From Clostridium culturomicium (GTDB lineage: Bacteria; Bacillota; Clostridia; Clostridiales; Clostridiaceae), in assembly GCF_000821305.1 (NCBI RefSeq), contig NZ_CCXK01000017.1:684159-748158 (forward strand): 64,000 bases of DNA, read 5' to 3'. Positions 9,179-18,418 of the stretch are shown here, in pieces (position 1 is the first letter of the stretch; every line of letters begins with the position of its first letter). The position numbers and the translations under genes were made by a program. The notes beneath the pieces were generated by a model that had not been told where the DNA came from, ran no database searches, and saw only the letters and a program-made list of their open reading frames with translations.

Positions 9179-10570
9179 ATGGATAAGGATATTATCGTAA
9201 TTGGAGGAGGACCTGGTGGATATGTAGCCGCTATCCGTGCAGCACAATTAGGTGCAAAGGTAAGTGTAATCGAAAAAAGAGATTTAGGTGGGACATGCCT
9301 TAATAGAGGGTGCATACCTACTAAAGTATTATGTAAAAACGCTGAGATACTTCATACTTTAAATCATATAGAGGATTTTGGAGTAAAAGTAAGTGATTAC
9401 AGTATTGATGTTGAAAAAATTCAACAAAGAAAAGGTGAAGTAATAGATAAGTTAGTTGGAGGAGTCTCAACTCTCTTACAAGCTAATGGGGTAGATGTAT
9501 TAAGGGGAGAAGCAGTCATAGAGGATAAAAACACTGTTAGAGTAAAACTTCAAGAAGGTGGAGAAAAAGAAATAACAACTAAGAACCTTATTATAGCCAC
9601 TGGCTCCGAAATATCTATGCCACCTATTTCAGGAATTAATCTTCCAGGGGTTATTGGCACTGATGAATTATTGGAATTCAAAGAAATTCCGAAAAGACTT
9701 GTGGTAATTGGAAGTGGAGTTATAGGTATAGAATTTGCTAATATTTTTAAAAATTTAGGTTCTGAAGTTACAATATTTTCATCAAGATTATTAAAGAGAA
9801 CAGATAGTGATATATCTAAGAGGTTTACAGCTTATATAAAAAAGCAAGGTGTGAAAGTTAATAACTTACGAGCTTCAGAAATTTGTAAAACAGATAATGG
9901 GCTATTGGTTAAAGGACAATCTCCAAAAGGTGAAGTTGAAACAGAAGCTGATGTAGTTTTAGTTGCTTCTGGTAGGGTACCATGTTTTGGAGGGATAGAT
10001 TTAGAAAGATTAGGAATTGAATATGATGAAAAGGGAATTAAGGTAGATGAGTATTATGAAACTAATGTAAAAGGCATATATGCCATAGGTGATGTTATCG
10101 GAGGAATGATGCTTGCACATGCAGCCTCTAATGAAGGGATTAAAGCTGTTGAAAGAATAATGGGTGTTTTACAGGCTCCAGATAATGCAGTTGTACCTGA
10201 TTGTATTTTTGCGAGTCCAGAAATAGCATATGTAGGTTTAACAGAACAACAGGCAAAAGAAAAAGGGTTAGATTATGAAGTAAGTAAGTTTATGTTTGGT
10301 GCTAATGGAAAGGCTTTAGCTTTAGGGGAACCAGATGGTTTTGTGAAGGTTATAGCAACAAAAGAAGAGAAGATAATTATAGGGGTTCATATTATGGGAC
10401 CTCATGCATCAGACTTAATTCATGAAGGAACATTAGCCATAAGTAAAAAACTAAATGCAAGGGATATAGCAAGTACTGTTCATGCTCATCCAACATTGTC
10501 AGAAGCATTTTATGAAGCTGTTCTTGGACTTAATGGAGAAGCTATTCATATGGTGCCAGCAAAAAGATAA
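9179..10570 (+). CDS. lpdA: Dihydrolipoyl dehydrogenase (L protein)
   Basis: 463 aa. It re-oxidises the dihydrolipoyl arm of GcvH using FAD and NAD. The N-terminal GGGPGGYVAAIRAAQLG FAD loop, the redox-active disulfide in GGTCLNRGCIPTK (about residues 37-49), the second dinucleotide loop GSGVIGIEF and the C-terminal HAHPTLSEAFYEAV dimer motif with its catalytic His are all present. AAAGGGAGGG precedes the ATG. No separate lipoyl domain is fused at the N-terminus, unlike many pyruvate dehydrogenase Lpds, which fits service to GcvH. Confidence 0.95.
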   Translation: MDKDIIVIGGGPGGYVAAIRAAQLGAKVSVIEKRDLGGTCLNRGCIPTKVLCKNAEILHTLNHIEDFGVKVSDYSIDVEKIQQRKGEVIDKLVGGVSTLLQANGVDVLRGEAVIEDKNTVRVKLQEGGEKEITTKNLIIATGSEISMPPISGINLPGVIGTDELLEFKEIPKRLVVIGSGVIGIEFANIFKNLGSEVTIFSSRLLKRTDSDISKRFTAYIKKQGVKVNNLRASEICKTDNGLLVKGQSPKGEVETEADVVLVASGRVPCFGGIDLERLGIEYDEKGIKVDEYYETNVKGIYAIGDVIGGMMLAHAASNEGIKAVERIMGVLQAPDNAVVPDCIFASPEIAYVGLTEQQAKEKGLDYEVSKFMFGANGKALALGEPDGFVKVIATKEEKIIIGVHIMGPHASDLIHEGTLAISKKLNARDIASTVHAHPTLSEAFYEAVLGLNGEAIHMVPAKR

Positions 10571-10597
10571 ATATAAAGATAAATATAAAATAAAGAT

Positions 10598-10648
10598 AAA
10601 TATAAAGATAAACTAGTTTAAGGAAACACGTTTATCTTTATATTTTTT
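10598..10648. terminator. Terminator between convergent lpdA and lplA
   Basis: A 16-bp stem (10598-10613 with 10630-10645) is followed by T-rich sequence on the + strand. The - strand exit is also T-rich, so it may serve both genes. Short direct repeats of AAGATAAATATAAA lie in front. Confidence 0.75.
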
Positions 10649-10710
10649 GTTGATTTTTATTTTACAAAAATACATTCAATTAATTAAGGTTACTTAATTT
10701 TGCTCATATA

Positions 10711-11691
10711 TTAAAATAATCCTTCTAGCAAGTCATCGATGGATATATTTGAAAAATAATCATTTATATTAAATGAAGAAAGGACTTTACGAATATCTTC
10801 AGGTGTATGATTTACTCCAATCAAAGCAGTTTCTATATGGCTAATATCATATTTACTAAAAAAATCTCCAAAGAATTTAGCATTATTTATAACTCCATTT
10901 TTAACATCTAAATTAAATTCAACAAGGCCAAATTTGTATTTTTTCTTCTTCTTTAAATTATACTTAGGTGATTTTCCAAAATTCCATTCCCAAGTTGAGT
11001 ATTTATTTTGTGCCAGTTCATTAATTTTCTTTATATCATAAGCATTAAATTTATAGAGCTTACATTCTGTGTTTGTTTCTAAAATATGCTGCATTATTAT
11101 TTCGCTAAAATCAGAAATATATAAAGGGCTTTTTAAATAATCGCTTATATTTGTTACTCTGCTGGAAACAGATTTTACACTTTTATCTTGGAATTTAGCA
11201 GGATCTACATTTAATGCATTATTTAGATGCTGCAGATCACAGGAAAAAAGGAGAGAACCATGATGTAAAATTTTGTTTTTATACTTACACTGAGCATTTC
11301 CAGAAAACTTTTTACCTTCGATAGTTAAATCATTTCTCCCAGAAAACTCTGCATTAACAGAAAGATTTTGAAGAACATCTATAATTGGCTGAGCAAATTT
11401 TTTGAAATTAGTGAAGTCTGAAAGCTGATTATTAGCTATAAAGGTGAAGTTCAAATTACCTAAGTCGTGAAATGTAGCCCCTCCACCTGATAGTCTTCTT
11501 ACAACACATAGATTTTCTTTTTTAGCATAGTCTATATTTATTTCAGATAAAGTATTTTGATTTCGCCCTACTATTAATGCTGGTTTATTTATCCATAGCA
11601 TAAAACAATCCTCAGTAAAATTTTCAAGCATATACTCTTCAGATGCTAGATTAAAATATGGGTCTGTGTTGGAGTTATTTATACAAATCAT
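10711..11691 (-). CDS. lplA: Lipoate-protein ligase A
   Basis: 326 aa. It activates free lipoate with ATP and attaches it to a lysine, here most plausibly on GcvH. The RRLSGGGATFHDLGN motif that binds the lipoyl-adenylate, the KKFSGNAQ lysine segment and a C-terminal accessory domain fit the LplA family. It is convergent with the gcv-lpd cluster. No lipA or lipB is in the window, so lipoate may be scavenged. Confidence 0.92.
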   Translation of the reverse strand: MICINNSNTDPYFNLASEEYMLENFTEDCFMLWINKPALIVGRNQNTLSEINIDYAKKENLCVVRRLSGGGATFHDLGNLNFTFIANNQLSDFTNFKKFAQPIIDVLQNLSVNAEFSGRNDLTIEGKKFSGNAQCKYKNKILHHGSLLFSCDLQHLNNALNVDPAKFQDKSVKSVSSRVTNISDYLKSPLYISDFSEIIMQHILETNTECKLYKFNAYDIKKINELAQNKYSTWEWNFGKSPKYNLKKKKKYKFGLVEFNLDVKNGVINNAKFFGDFFSKYDISHIETALIGVNHTPEDIRKVLSSFNINDYFSNISIDDLLEGLF

Positions 11692-12093
11692 AGTGTACTT
11701 GGTTGTGAAAAATCACAACTCAAGATTTCCACCTGCCTTTCTTTTAATAATATTCTAATAACATATTGATTTAAGTAGGTTTAGAAATCATAGAATATGG
11801 ATTTTAGCTCATTACATAAACCTTATTATAAGGTGATGAGTGCACAATAATATATATGTACTATCAAGGATTTTATGTGATTAAATATAAAATAAGGTAA
11901 AATATATAGAGGAGGTTACGTTAAGTATAGAAGAAATTAGCAAGAAATAATTTTATAATAGATAGGATTTTAATTCCTATCTTATTTTTATAAAGTATAA
12001 TAATTATAGGACAAAAGTAAGCTTAAAAAGTCGGGAGATGAATCTTTCAGGATGGTAAGATTAGATTAACGAATTGCAGGGGAGATAAAAATT
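11692..12093 (+). other. Gap between lplA and the AraC regulator, with a decayed start
   Basis: The 402-bp gap contains a small inverted repeat (GTTGTGA...TCACAAC near 11,701) and a good ribosome binding site (GAGGAGG at 11,911). That site is followed by ACG and nine sense codons to TAA, which looks like the start of a gene whose ATG mutated to ACG, then a terminator at 11,961. No intact gene is seen. Confidence 0.4.
11961..11991 (+). terminator. Short hairpin terminator
   Basis: A GATAGGA/TCCTATC stem is followed by TTATTTTTA. It probably belonged to the decayed small gene starting near 11,920. Confidence 0.6.
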
Positions 12094-12951
12094 ATGGAAT
12101 GGATTGAAAGTATTAGAGAAGCTATTTCTTATATTGAAGAGAATATTACTAAGGATTTATCCGTGAAGGAAATTGCAGATAGGGTAAATATTTCACCTTT
12201 TTATTTTCAAAAGGGATTTGGAATGTTATGTGGCTATTCATTAAGTGAGTACATTAAGGGAAGAAGACTTGCACTTGCCGGCAGTGAGGTTTTATCTACT
12301 GATGGAAAAATAATAGACATTGCAATAAAGTATGGATATGATTCTCCAGACAGCTTCACTAAAGCTTTTACAAGATTTCATGGAGTTACACCAACTGCGG
12401 TTCGTAAAGAGGGTGCAATGATAAAGTCCTTTGTTGCCCTTAAAATCAAATTTTCGTTGGAAGGTGGATATATTATGGATTACAAAATAGTTGAGAAGGA
12501 TGCATTTAAGGTTATAGGAGCCGCTAAGAAGTTTAAGTATGAGTCAGCATTTATAGAGGTACCTTCATTCTGGAATGAGCATATATCACAAGGAAGATTA
12601 AAGGATATATGCGGAATGTATGGCATTAACATTGATGAGGAAATGGGTGGCAATGAATTTGAGTACCTTATTGCAGAGGATTATTCTAAGGAAAAAGAAG
12701 GGATGGAAGGATATATAGTTAAAACCATTCCTAAGTTTACTTGGGCTGTGTTTCCTTGTCATGGATCAGGCCCAGCATCAATTCAAGAAACTAATAAGAA
12801 AATATTTTCAGAGTGGTTACCAAACTGTAGAGATTATGAGATTGCTGCAGGATACAATATAGAAATGTATAGTGATCCAAGTGACTATGAAAAGGGGATT
12901 ACAGATGAAAATTATTATAGCGAAATTTGGATTCCAGTAAATAAAAAATAG
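12094..12951 (+). CDS. AraC-family regulator with GyrI-like effector domain
   Basis: 285 aa. The N-terminal pair of helix-turn-helix motifs (about residues 8-105; SVKEIADRVNISPFYFQKGF, then IDIAIKYGYDSPDSFTKAF) is AraC type. Residues about 125-283 form a GyrI-like small-molecule-binding domain with the EIWIPV ending. Such proteins act as ligand-responsive activators. GGGGAGA precedes the ATG. A separate GyrI-like protein at 14,879 and a GyrI-like fragment at 39,900 show this fold recurs in the region. Confidence 0.9.
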   Translation: MEWIESIREAISYIEENITKDLSVKEIADRVNISPFYFQKGFGMLCGYSLSEYIKGRRLALAGSEVLSTDGKIIDIAIKYGYDSPDSFTKAFTRFHGVTPTAVRKEGAMIKSFVALKIKFSLEGGYIMDYKIVEKDAFKVIGAAKKFKYESAFIEVPSFWNEHISQGRLKDICGMYGINIDEEMGGNEFEYLIAEDYSKEKEGMEGYIVKTIPKFTWAVFPCHGSGPASIQETNKKIFSEWLPNCRDYEIAAGYNIEMYSDPSDYEKGITDENYYSEIWIPVNKK

Positions 12952-12970
12952 GACTTAATTAAGATGTGAA

Positions 12971-13014
12971 AAATGAAGGTACTGAAAAAGTTTAGGTTTT
13001 CAGTACCTTCATTT
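12971..13014. terminator. Perfect bidirectional terminator
   Basis: An 18-bp perfect stem (12971-12988 with 12997-13014) with an 8-base loop sits between the convergent AraC gene and the broken aldo/keto reductase. Confidence 0.85.
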
Positions 13015-13024
13015 ATATTACATC

Positions 13025-13870
13025 TTATCTACTAAGACTAGCTAACATCTCTATAGAGGATGCCTCTTGATGGTTAAAAAAAGAGCTTTCTCTTTTATCT
13101 AGATCGGAGATTTTATTCATGTCATCTTCACTTAATTCAAAGTTGAAAATATCTATGTTTTGTTTCATTCTTTCTTTACTTACTGTCTTTGCTAGTGGAA
13201 CAATTCCTCTTTGAAGTAACCACCTTAAAATAACTTGGGCAACTGATTTACCATACTTGTCTCCAATTGTTTTTTAAGTAAGATTATCAAACATTCCATT
13301 TTTACCTTCAGCAAAAGGAGCCCATCCTTGTAGCTGTACCCCATACTTGTTGTTAACTTCCGCTGCTATTAATTGTTGGTGGAATGGATTAATTTCAATT
13401 TGGTTTACAGCAGGTGTAACTTCATTAAATAAAGCCAGGTCGACTAAACGGTCTGGATAGAAGTTTGATACTCCTATTGATTTAATTTTACCTTCCTTAT
13501 GTAAATCCTCCATAGCTCTGTAAGTCCCATAGTAATCATTTACTGGCTGATGGATTAGAACTAAATCCAAATAATCTAACTTCATTTTCTTTAGAGATTC
13601 TTCAATAGACTTCTTTGCTTTTTCATATCCAGCATTACTAATCCATACCTTAGTAGTAATAAATAATTCTTTTCTAGGCACTGGTGATTTAAGAATAGCT
13701 TCTCCCACAGCATCCTCATTTCCATAGGTTTGCGCTGTATCAATTAAGCGATATCCAGCATCAATAGCATCCAGCACAACCTTAGTACATTCTTCTTTAT
13801 CTGTTATTTGAAAAACTCCAAATCCAACTTTAGGCATCTTTATACCATTATTTAAAGTTACATATTCCAT
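13025..13870 (-). pseudogene. Aldo/keto reductase broken by one in-frame TAA
   Basis: Read through the stop, the frame gives a full-length 281-aa NADPH-dependent aldo/keto reductase. The N-terminus is MEYVTLNNGIKMPKVGFGVF; the catalytic Asp/Tyr region (DTAQTYGNEDAVG), Lys (TTKVW) and His (LIHQP) are intact. The only lesion is TAA at 13274-13276 on the complement, after MFDNLT, where Leu (TTA) would need one base change. Downstream residues KTIGDKYGKSVAQVILRWLL to the end are perfectly family-like. It is divergent from a MerR gene that probably regulates it. Confidence 0.9.
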
Positions 13871-13899
13871 TTTAATTTCTCCTTTATTTTTAATATTTT

Positions 13900-13940
13900 A
13901 TGGCCTATAATAATGCTACCAGTAGGTAGTAGCTACCGAG
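13900..13940. promoter_or_regulatory. MerR-type operator/promoter between AKR and MerR genes
   Basis: Three alternating half-sites, CTACC-AGTA-GGTAG-TAG-CTACC (13916-13937), form overlapping dyads in the 102-bp divergent gap. This arrangement suits autoregulation by the MerR-like protein encoded next to it. Confidence 0.6.
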
Positions 13941-13972
13941 CAAGAGTTTTTATTAATTTAGGGGGAATTTTT

Positions 13973-14374
13973 ATGTATACAACAAAAGAAGCTTGTGAAC
14001 AAGTTGGAATATCTTACGAAACATTAAAATTTTATTGTAAAGAAGGTTTAGTGCCAAATGTGAAAAGAGATAAAAATAACTATAGAATCTTTGATGAAAG
14101 GAATATTGCGTGGTTAAAAGGCTTGCAATGCCTAAGAAAGTGCGGCATGAGTATTAAGGATATCAAATTGTATATGAATTATTGTATAGAAGGTTCTTCT
14201 ACAATTCCTCAAAGAAAGGAGATGCTTGATAAATTAAAAGACTCTTTATTAAATAAAATGAATGAACTTAATGAGTGTCTTAATTATATCGACAATAAAC
14301 AAGCTTTCTACGATGATGTGCTGGTTGGTAAGATAGAATATATAAGTAATTTAATTGATGTAGAAAATCTTTAA
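13973..14374 (+). CDS. MerR-family transcriptional regulator
   Basis: I start at ATG 13973 (MYTTKEACEQVGISYETLKF), with AGGGGGA 6 bases upstream; an upstream ATG at 13913 lies inside the operator and lacks a site. The 133-aa product has the winged HTH (residues 1-70, ending YRIFDERNIAWLKGLQCLR) and a coiled-coil dimer helix, with no large effector domain. This fits the class that regulates adjacent reductases. Its divergent neighbour is an inactivated aldo/keto reductase. Confidence 0.85.
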   Translation: MYTTKEACEQVGISYETLKFYCKEGLVPNVKRDKNNYRIFDERNIAWLKGLQCLRKCGMSIKDIKLYMNYCIEGSSTIPQRKEMLDKLKDSLLNKMNELNECLNYIDNKQAFYDDVLVGKIEYISNLIDVENL

Positions 14375-14878
14375 TTATACCTTCTGTGATAGTGATGCTA
14401 GTCTGAACCATTAAATTTTTGATTTTGAAAATATACTTATTATAACTAAGTATTTGAAGATAATATCAGCCTTAACATAGAATTCTAATATAAAGAATAT
14501 AAACGAAAAAACTGTACTTGTGTAAATACTCTACTACTTAAAATAGAAGGTAGGGTATTTTTATTTTTTAATTTAATGGCATTGCACATTAATTAGTAAG
14601 GTAGTTCAGTAAAAGTAAATGTATTATTATGTAAAAATATGTTATAATAGCATTAAAATGTTGGTATGGGAGTTAGGGGTTTATCAAATCAACTAATAAG
14701 TATTAATGTTTATTTAGTATTTTTTCTAAACCAACTACAAACTAGATAAGTTCCAATTTGTCAAATAGATTTGAGAGGGAATATATGGACAAGTGGAAAT
14801 GAAACCTGAAGGATATAATTCAATGGATTAAGTAAGTGTACAAGTAAGTACACCATATATATTGGGGGAGTGTTTGCA
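14375..14878 (+). other. 504-bp gap with terminator and promoter
   Basis: It holds a hairpin terminator (14524-14570) and an extended -10 (ATGTTATAAT near 14,638) similar to the end of the recurrent boundary module. A stretch at 14,748 resembles other pre-gene spacers (AAGTTCCAATTTGTC). No coding remnant is recognised. Confidence 0.5.
14524..14570 (+). terminator. Terminator hairpin
   Basis: A stem (14524-14536 with 14548-14560, with G-U pairs) is followed by TTATTTTTT. It lies 150 bases beyond the MerR gene. Confidence 0.6.
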
Positions 14879-15355
14879 ATGGAATTTAGAGTAATAGAGC
14901 TACCAGCCTTTAAAGCGGTATCATCTGGAGTAGATAAAAACTTTGATTTTTCTTCTACGGGTGTTTTGGGGAAATTTGATAGGTATTTTTCAGCTATTGT
15001 ACCATCGCCAAGGGATAGTTTTTTACCTCGTGATTTTATGTTTTATGATGAGGAAAAACAAGGCATGGTATGGTGGTGGGCATTAAGTGAGGATATGGAT
15101 AATGGCGGATATGAAGTTGTTGAATTTCATGGGGGCTATTATTTGACCTATGCTTATAAAGATGGTGATGAAGAGGCAAATGGAAGATTGTATGGGGAAG
15201 CATTAAAGTATATTGAGCAATCAGAGGATTTTGAACTTGATATACGTCCAAATCATTATGCAATGGGACATATTATCACCCCAGCTGAGGTTATTAAGGT
15301 TCAGGGATGGGCTCAGATGGAAACATTCATCCCAATTAAGTTAAAGAACAAATAA
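14879..15355 (+). CDS. Stand-alone GyrI-like small-molecule-binding protein
   Basis: I start at ATG 14879 (MEFRVIELPAFKAV) because GGGGGAG lies 8 bases upstream; an in-frame GTG at 14870 overlaps that site. The 158-aa product has the beta-strand start (VIELPAFKAVSSG) and the C-terminal strand pattern of GyrI/AraC effector-binding domains, but no HTH. Such single-domain proteins may bind drugs or dyes or hydrolyse lactone-like ligands; the role here is unknown. Confidence 0.75.
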   Translation: MEFRVIELPAFKAVSSGVDKNFDFSSTGVLGKFDRYFSAIVPSPRDSFLPRDFMFYDEEKQGMVWWWALSEDMDNGGYEVVEFHGGYYLTYAYKDGDEEANGRLYGEALKYIEQSEDFELDIRPNHYAMGHIITPAEVIKVQGWAQMETFIPIKLKNK

Positions 15356-15402
15356 TCATCTGAACTGACCAAATAAAAATTTGAAAGGATATTTAATATT
15401 AT

Positions 15403-16224
15403 ATGATATTAAAAACATTAGTTGAAAACACATCTGTTTCCTCTGATTATAAACATAAGCATGGTATGTGCTTTTATATAGAGACAGATAGTCATAAAAT
15501 ACTATTTGATTTAGGCAAAAATGGATTATTTCTTGAAAATGCAGAGAAAATGGGAGTTAACATTTCAGAGATTGATATTGTGATAATATCTCATGGACAT
15601 GTAGATCATGGAGTGGCTTTAAAGATCTTTTTAGAAAATAACCATTCTGCAAAGGTCTATATTAGAGATAATGCTTTTGATAAACACTACATAAAACTTC
15701 TTGGATTTAATATTGATGTGGGACTCGATAGTTCCTTAAAATATCATCCTCAAGTAGTTTTAACTGGAGATACCATGGTGGTTGATCATGGTCTAACTCT
15801 ATTTTCAAATGTTGAAACAAAAGAATGTTATTCTACATCCAATAATGCGTTATTTGCAAAAATGGGAAAAAATATATTAGTTGATGATTTTTCACATGAA
15901 CAAAGTTTAATTATTTCTGAAAAGGGAAAGCAAATTCTTGTTGCTGGATGTTCACATACAGGAATAATAAACATCAAAAACAAGGCCGAGCAGATAGTAA
16001 ATAATAAGATATCTTATATTGTGGCAGGTTTTCATTTGTATAATCCAGTATCAAGAAAAGTAGAAAGCAATACTTTGATACAAGAAATTGCAGAAAGGCT
16101 AAAGGATAATTCTACCTATTACGATACTTGTCATTGCACAGGAAAAAAAGCCTTTTATAAGATGAAAGAAGTTCTTTCTGAAAGGCTTGCTTACTTATCT
16201 ACTGGTAGTGAAATTGAAATTTAA
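15403..16224 (+). CDS. Metallo-beta-lactamase-fold hydrolase
   Basis: 273 aa. The HGHVDHG motif (residues 64-70) supplies the metal-binding His and Asp residues. Further ligands are likely in GCSHTGIIN and the C-terminal CHCTG. The layout resembles the MBL branch annotated as dihydropteroate- or RFA-P-synthase-related, whose functions are poorly defined. It is cytosolic, with no signal peptide, and sits 47 bases after the GyrI-like gene with no terminator between, so they may be co-transcribed. Confidence 0.85.
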   Translation: MILKTLVENTSVSSDYKHKHGMCFYIETDSHKILFDLGKNGLFLENAEKMGVNISEIDIVIISHGHVDHGVALKIFLENNHSAKVYIRDNAFDKHYIKLLGFNIDVGLDSSLKYHPQVVLTGDTMVVDHGLTLFSNVETKECYSTSNNALFAKMGKNILVDDFSHEQSLIISEKGKQILVAGCSHTGIINIKNKAEQIVNNKISYIVAGFHLYNPVSRKVESNTLIQEIAERLKDNSTYYDTCHCTGKKAFYKMKEVLSERLAYLSTGSEIEI

Positions 16225-16386
16225 GTTCAAACATATAGAGTATAAATGCTAAAAAGAGGTGAATTTAACTAATGAAAGATATAGTAGCGAATTGAGTTAT
16301 ATATTTTTAGTATATTTACAAATCAATAAATTCCAAATTAGCAAAGAATGTAGAATTTTATTCTATGATTTGAAAGGAAGTATAAT

Positions 16387-16905
16387 ATGCAAGAATATAA
16401 AAGCAAAGAAGAATTGATTGATGAAATCTCAAACCGAGCAAAGCTATTTATTAATGAGTTTTCTGAGATTCAAGAAACAGACAAAGACAAACTGATTGAC
16501 GGAGTGGATAGAACCCCTGCACAAATGATAGCTTATCAATTAGGGTGGCTTAACCTCATTATTGATTGGGAGAAGCAGGAACAACAAGGAATTAGAGTTA
16601 TAACCCCAAGTGCTGATTATAAATGGAATAATCTCGGTGGGTTATATGAGAGCTTTTATAAGCAATACGAGAATTACAGCTTGCAGGAACTATGCAGTAT
16701 GTTTGAAGAAGCAGAACAGAAGATTATAAAATTGACGGAAAGTTATACTAGTACTGAACTTTTTAAGTCTGGAGGCAGAAAGTGGGCCTCTTCAACACCT
16801 GCTAATTGGCCAATTTGGAAATGGATTCACATTAATACTGTTGCTCCATTTAAATCGTTCAGAAGTAAAATAAGGAAATGGAAAAAGCTAAATCAAAGCT
16901 TATAA
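16387..16905 (+). CDS. ClbS/DfsB-family four-helix protein (DinB superfamily)
   Basis: 172 aa. The sequence KEELIDEISNRAKLFINEF, then RTPAQMIAYQLGWLNLIIDW and PNYKWNNLGGLYE-like text, matches the ClbS/DfsB (DUF1706) branch of DinB-like proteins, which includes the colibactin self-protection protein ClbS. GAAAGGAAG precedes the ATG. Whether this copy detoxifies anything is not known. It is an isolated gene. Confidence 0.8.
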   Translation: MQEYKSKEELIDEISNRAKLFINEFSEIQETDKDKLIDGVDRTPAQMIAYQLGWLNLIIDWEKQEQQGIRVITPSADYKWNNLGGLYESFYKQYENYSLQELCSMFEEAEQKIIKLTESYTSTELFKSGGRKWASSTPANWPIWKWIHINTVAPFKSFRSKIRKWKKLNQSL

Positions 16906-16950
16906 ATTCCAATTAGTATGGTGAATCAACTTTCATAGAACAATTTGATT

Positions 16951-17100
16951 ATGTTACGAACTAAATAACAGAAACAAATCTTTGAAAATTGAACAGCACG
17001 TCCTCTACAATGCATGTTATAGTTGGTTCATAATAGTATCATATTGTGAACTAAATGACTTTTGAAAAGTTAATAATACCGTATTTAAATATTAAATGTA
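16951..17100 (+). repeat. Boundary module, two adjacent copies (upstream of 17,128)
   Basis: Copy one (about 16951-17025) has CTTTGAAAATTGAACAG and ends in ATGTTATAG; copy two (17041-17100) has ATATTGTGAACTAAATGAC and TTTGAAAAG. Both align by eye with the modules at 17,531, 18,311, 18,592, 36,026 and 37,217. Confidence 0.55.
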
Positions 17101-17127
17101 GTAAATAATATTTATGAGGTGAATAAC

Positions 17128-17469
17128 ATGAGAAAGAAAGCGATTTATATAGCAGCATTAATAATAGCTGTTATTATTTTTACTACAAATAATGTATATG
17201 CAAATACTCCTATTGAACCTATTAATAAAGTTTATAAGGAAGGAATTTATAATTTGGATAAAAATTATAAAGGTGAATATAATTTGCAATACAAATTTGT
17301 TAATAAAAATAGTGATTCAGCAATTATTGTATTGGATGAAAATGCTAATATAGTTTATAAAAATATAAACTGTAATAGAAAATGTAACGCTGGTACAATA
17401 ACAAACAAGAATACTATTATAGTAATAACAGATGGAGAAGTAGAATTAGATTTTACTAAAATAAATTAG
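17128..17469 (+). CDS. Small secreted protein, family member 1
   Basis: I use ATG 17128 (GAGGTG 7 bases upstream) rather than GTG 17119, which overlaps that site. The 113-aa product starts MRKKAIYIAALIIAVIIFTT, a signal peptide with a likely cleavage after VYA. The mature part is about 85 aa and beta-rich. It shares a pattern (KEGIY..., a central DEN, a terminal GEVELD) with the minus-strand protein at 34,243. No known family was recognised. A strong terminator of the recurrent type follows. Confidence 0.75.
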   Translation: MRKKAIYIAALIIAVIIFTTNNVYANTPIEPINKVYKEGIYNLDKNYKGEYNLQYKFVNKNSDSAIIVLDENANIVYKNINCNRKCNAGTITNKNTIIVITDGEVELDFTKIN

Positions 17470-17481
17470 AGATTAAATTGC

Positions 17482-17525
17482 AAAAATACCGTATTATTCA
17501 AAATGAATCTACGGTATTTTTTTTG
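17482..17525 (+). terminator. Recurrent boundary terminator, copy T1
   Basis: A 12-bp stem around ATACCGTA/TACGGTAT, with an inner ATTCA/TGAAT stem, then eight T residues. The same hairpin family recurs at 18,545, 37,173 and 38,255, and partly at 27,780. Confidence 0.9.
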
Positions 17526-17530
17526 TACAC

Positions 17531-17616
17531 AATTCAAATATATTGCAAAGTAAATGAAATTTAAATTTTAAAAGTTAAATAATACATTATTTAAAAAGGA
17601 TGTTATAATAAATTCG
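17531..17616 (+). repeat. Boundary module R3 (promoter part)
   Basis: It begins CAATTCAAATATATTGC directly after T1 and ends GGATGTTATAATAAATTC, with an extended -10 (TG-T-TATAAT). It drives the histidine phosphatase gene. Confidence 0.6.
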
Positions 17617-17666
17617 TAATTGTATTAAATTGGAAGATATAAAATTTACATATGGAGATATATAAT

Positions 17667-18287
17667 ATGATTATATATTTGATTAGACATGGTAAAGATT
17701 ATGAAGAATATCGTGGTGGATGGAGTAATTTGGGGTTAATTGAAGAGGGGATAAATCAATCAAAGAAATTAGCAGAGCATTTATATAATAATAAAGATAA
17801 ATATAATATTAATACCTTAATTAGTAGTGATTTAAAACGAACAGTAGAAACGGTAAATGAAATATCTGTAAGGTTTAATATGCCTGTAAAGTTCTGTGAA
17901 GAGTGGAGAGAGATTAATAATGGGATGCTAGCAGGGATTTTGAATACGGAAGCAGTTGAAAAATATCCAGGTCTTTATTTTAACACTCTACAAATGGATG
18001 AACGATATCCAAGTGGTGAAAGTCCACTAGAATTTTATTCTAGAATCAAAAATGCATATAAAAAGCTTTGTGAGAAAATGATTAATTGTGAAATTGGTCC
18101 AAATGTAATGCTCGTTACACACAGTGGCGTAATTGATCTTATCTATTACATTATAAGTGGCTTAGAGTGGACAAATAAAAGTGTTAAATTATGCAGATCA
18201 TACAATACGGGTATTCATAGCATTGAGTATATATCGGGTAAGTGGAAAATAATTGATTCTAATAATATAGAGCATCTGAATGATTAG
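17667..18287 (+). CDS. Histidine phosphatase family protein
   Basis: I start at ATG 17667 (MIIYLIRHGKDYEEY) because GGAGA at 17654 is 8 bases upstream; ATG 17652 overlaps it. 206 aa. The phosphohistidine motif RHG (residues 7-9), the acidic EEWREINNGMLAG loop and the second catalytic His in THSGVIDLI fit the phosphoglycerate mutase-like superfamily. The substrate cannot be assigned. It is a single-gene cassette between two boundary modules. Confidence 0.9.
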   Translation: MIIYLIRHGKDYEEYRGGWSNLGLIEEGINQSKKLAEHLYNNKDKYNINTLISSDLKRTVETVNEISVRFNMPVKFCEEWREINNGMLAGILNTEAVEKYPGLYFNTLQMDERYPSGESPLEFYSRIKNAYKKLCEKMINCEIGPNVMLVTHSGVIDLIYYIISGLEWTNKSVKLCRSYNTGIHSIEYISGKWKIIDSNNIEHLND

Positions 18288-18310
18288 GTTATTTGACTCA
18301 TAATATGCAG

Positions 18311-18388
18311 ATATTGCGAACTAATTTAAAAAATATGTTCTTTAAAAATTGAATAGTATGGTATTTACAAAATGTGCTATTATATATG
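18311..18388 (+). repeat. Boundary module R4
   Basis: ATATTGCGAACTAATTTAA, TCTTTAAAAATTGAATAG and TGGTATTTACAAAATGTGC align with the other modules. No terminator of the T family precedes this copy. Confidence 0.6.
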
Positions 18389-18418
18389 ATATAAAGGTAT
18401 TAATGGGAGGAAAGATAT

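Noticed and set aside
16981..17000. rRNA operon leader, because CTTTGAAAATTGAACAG resembles 16S-23S spacer text
   Set aside because: No rRNA or tRNA sequence is nearby and the motif recurs as part of the boundary module.
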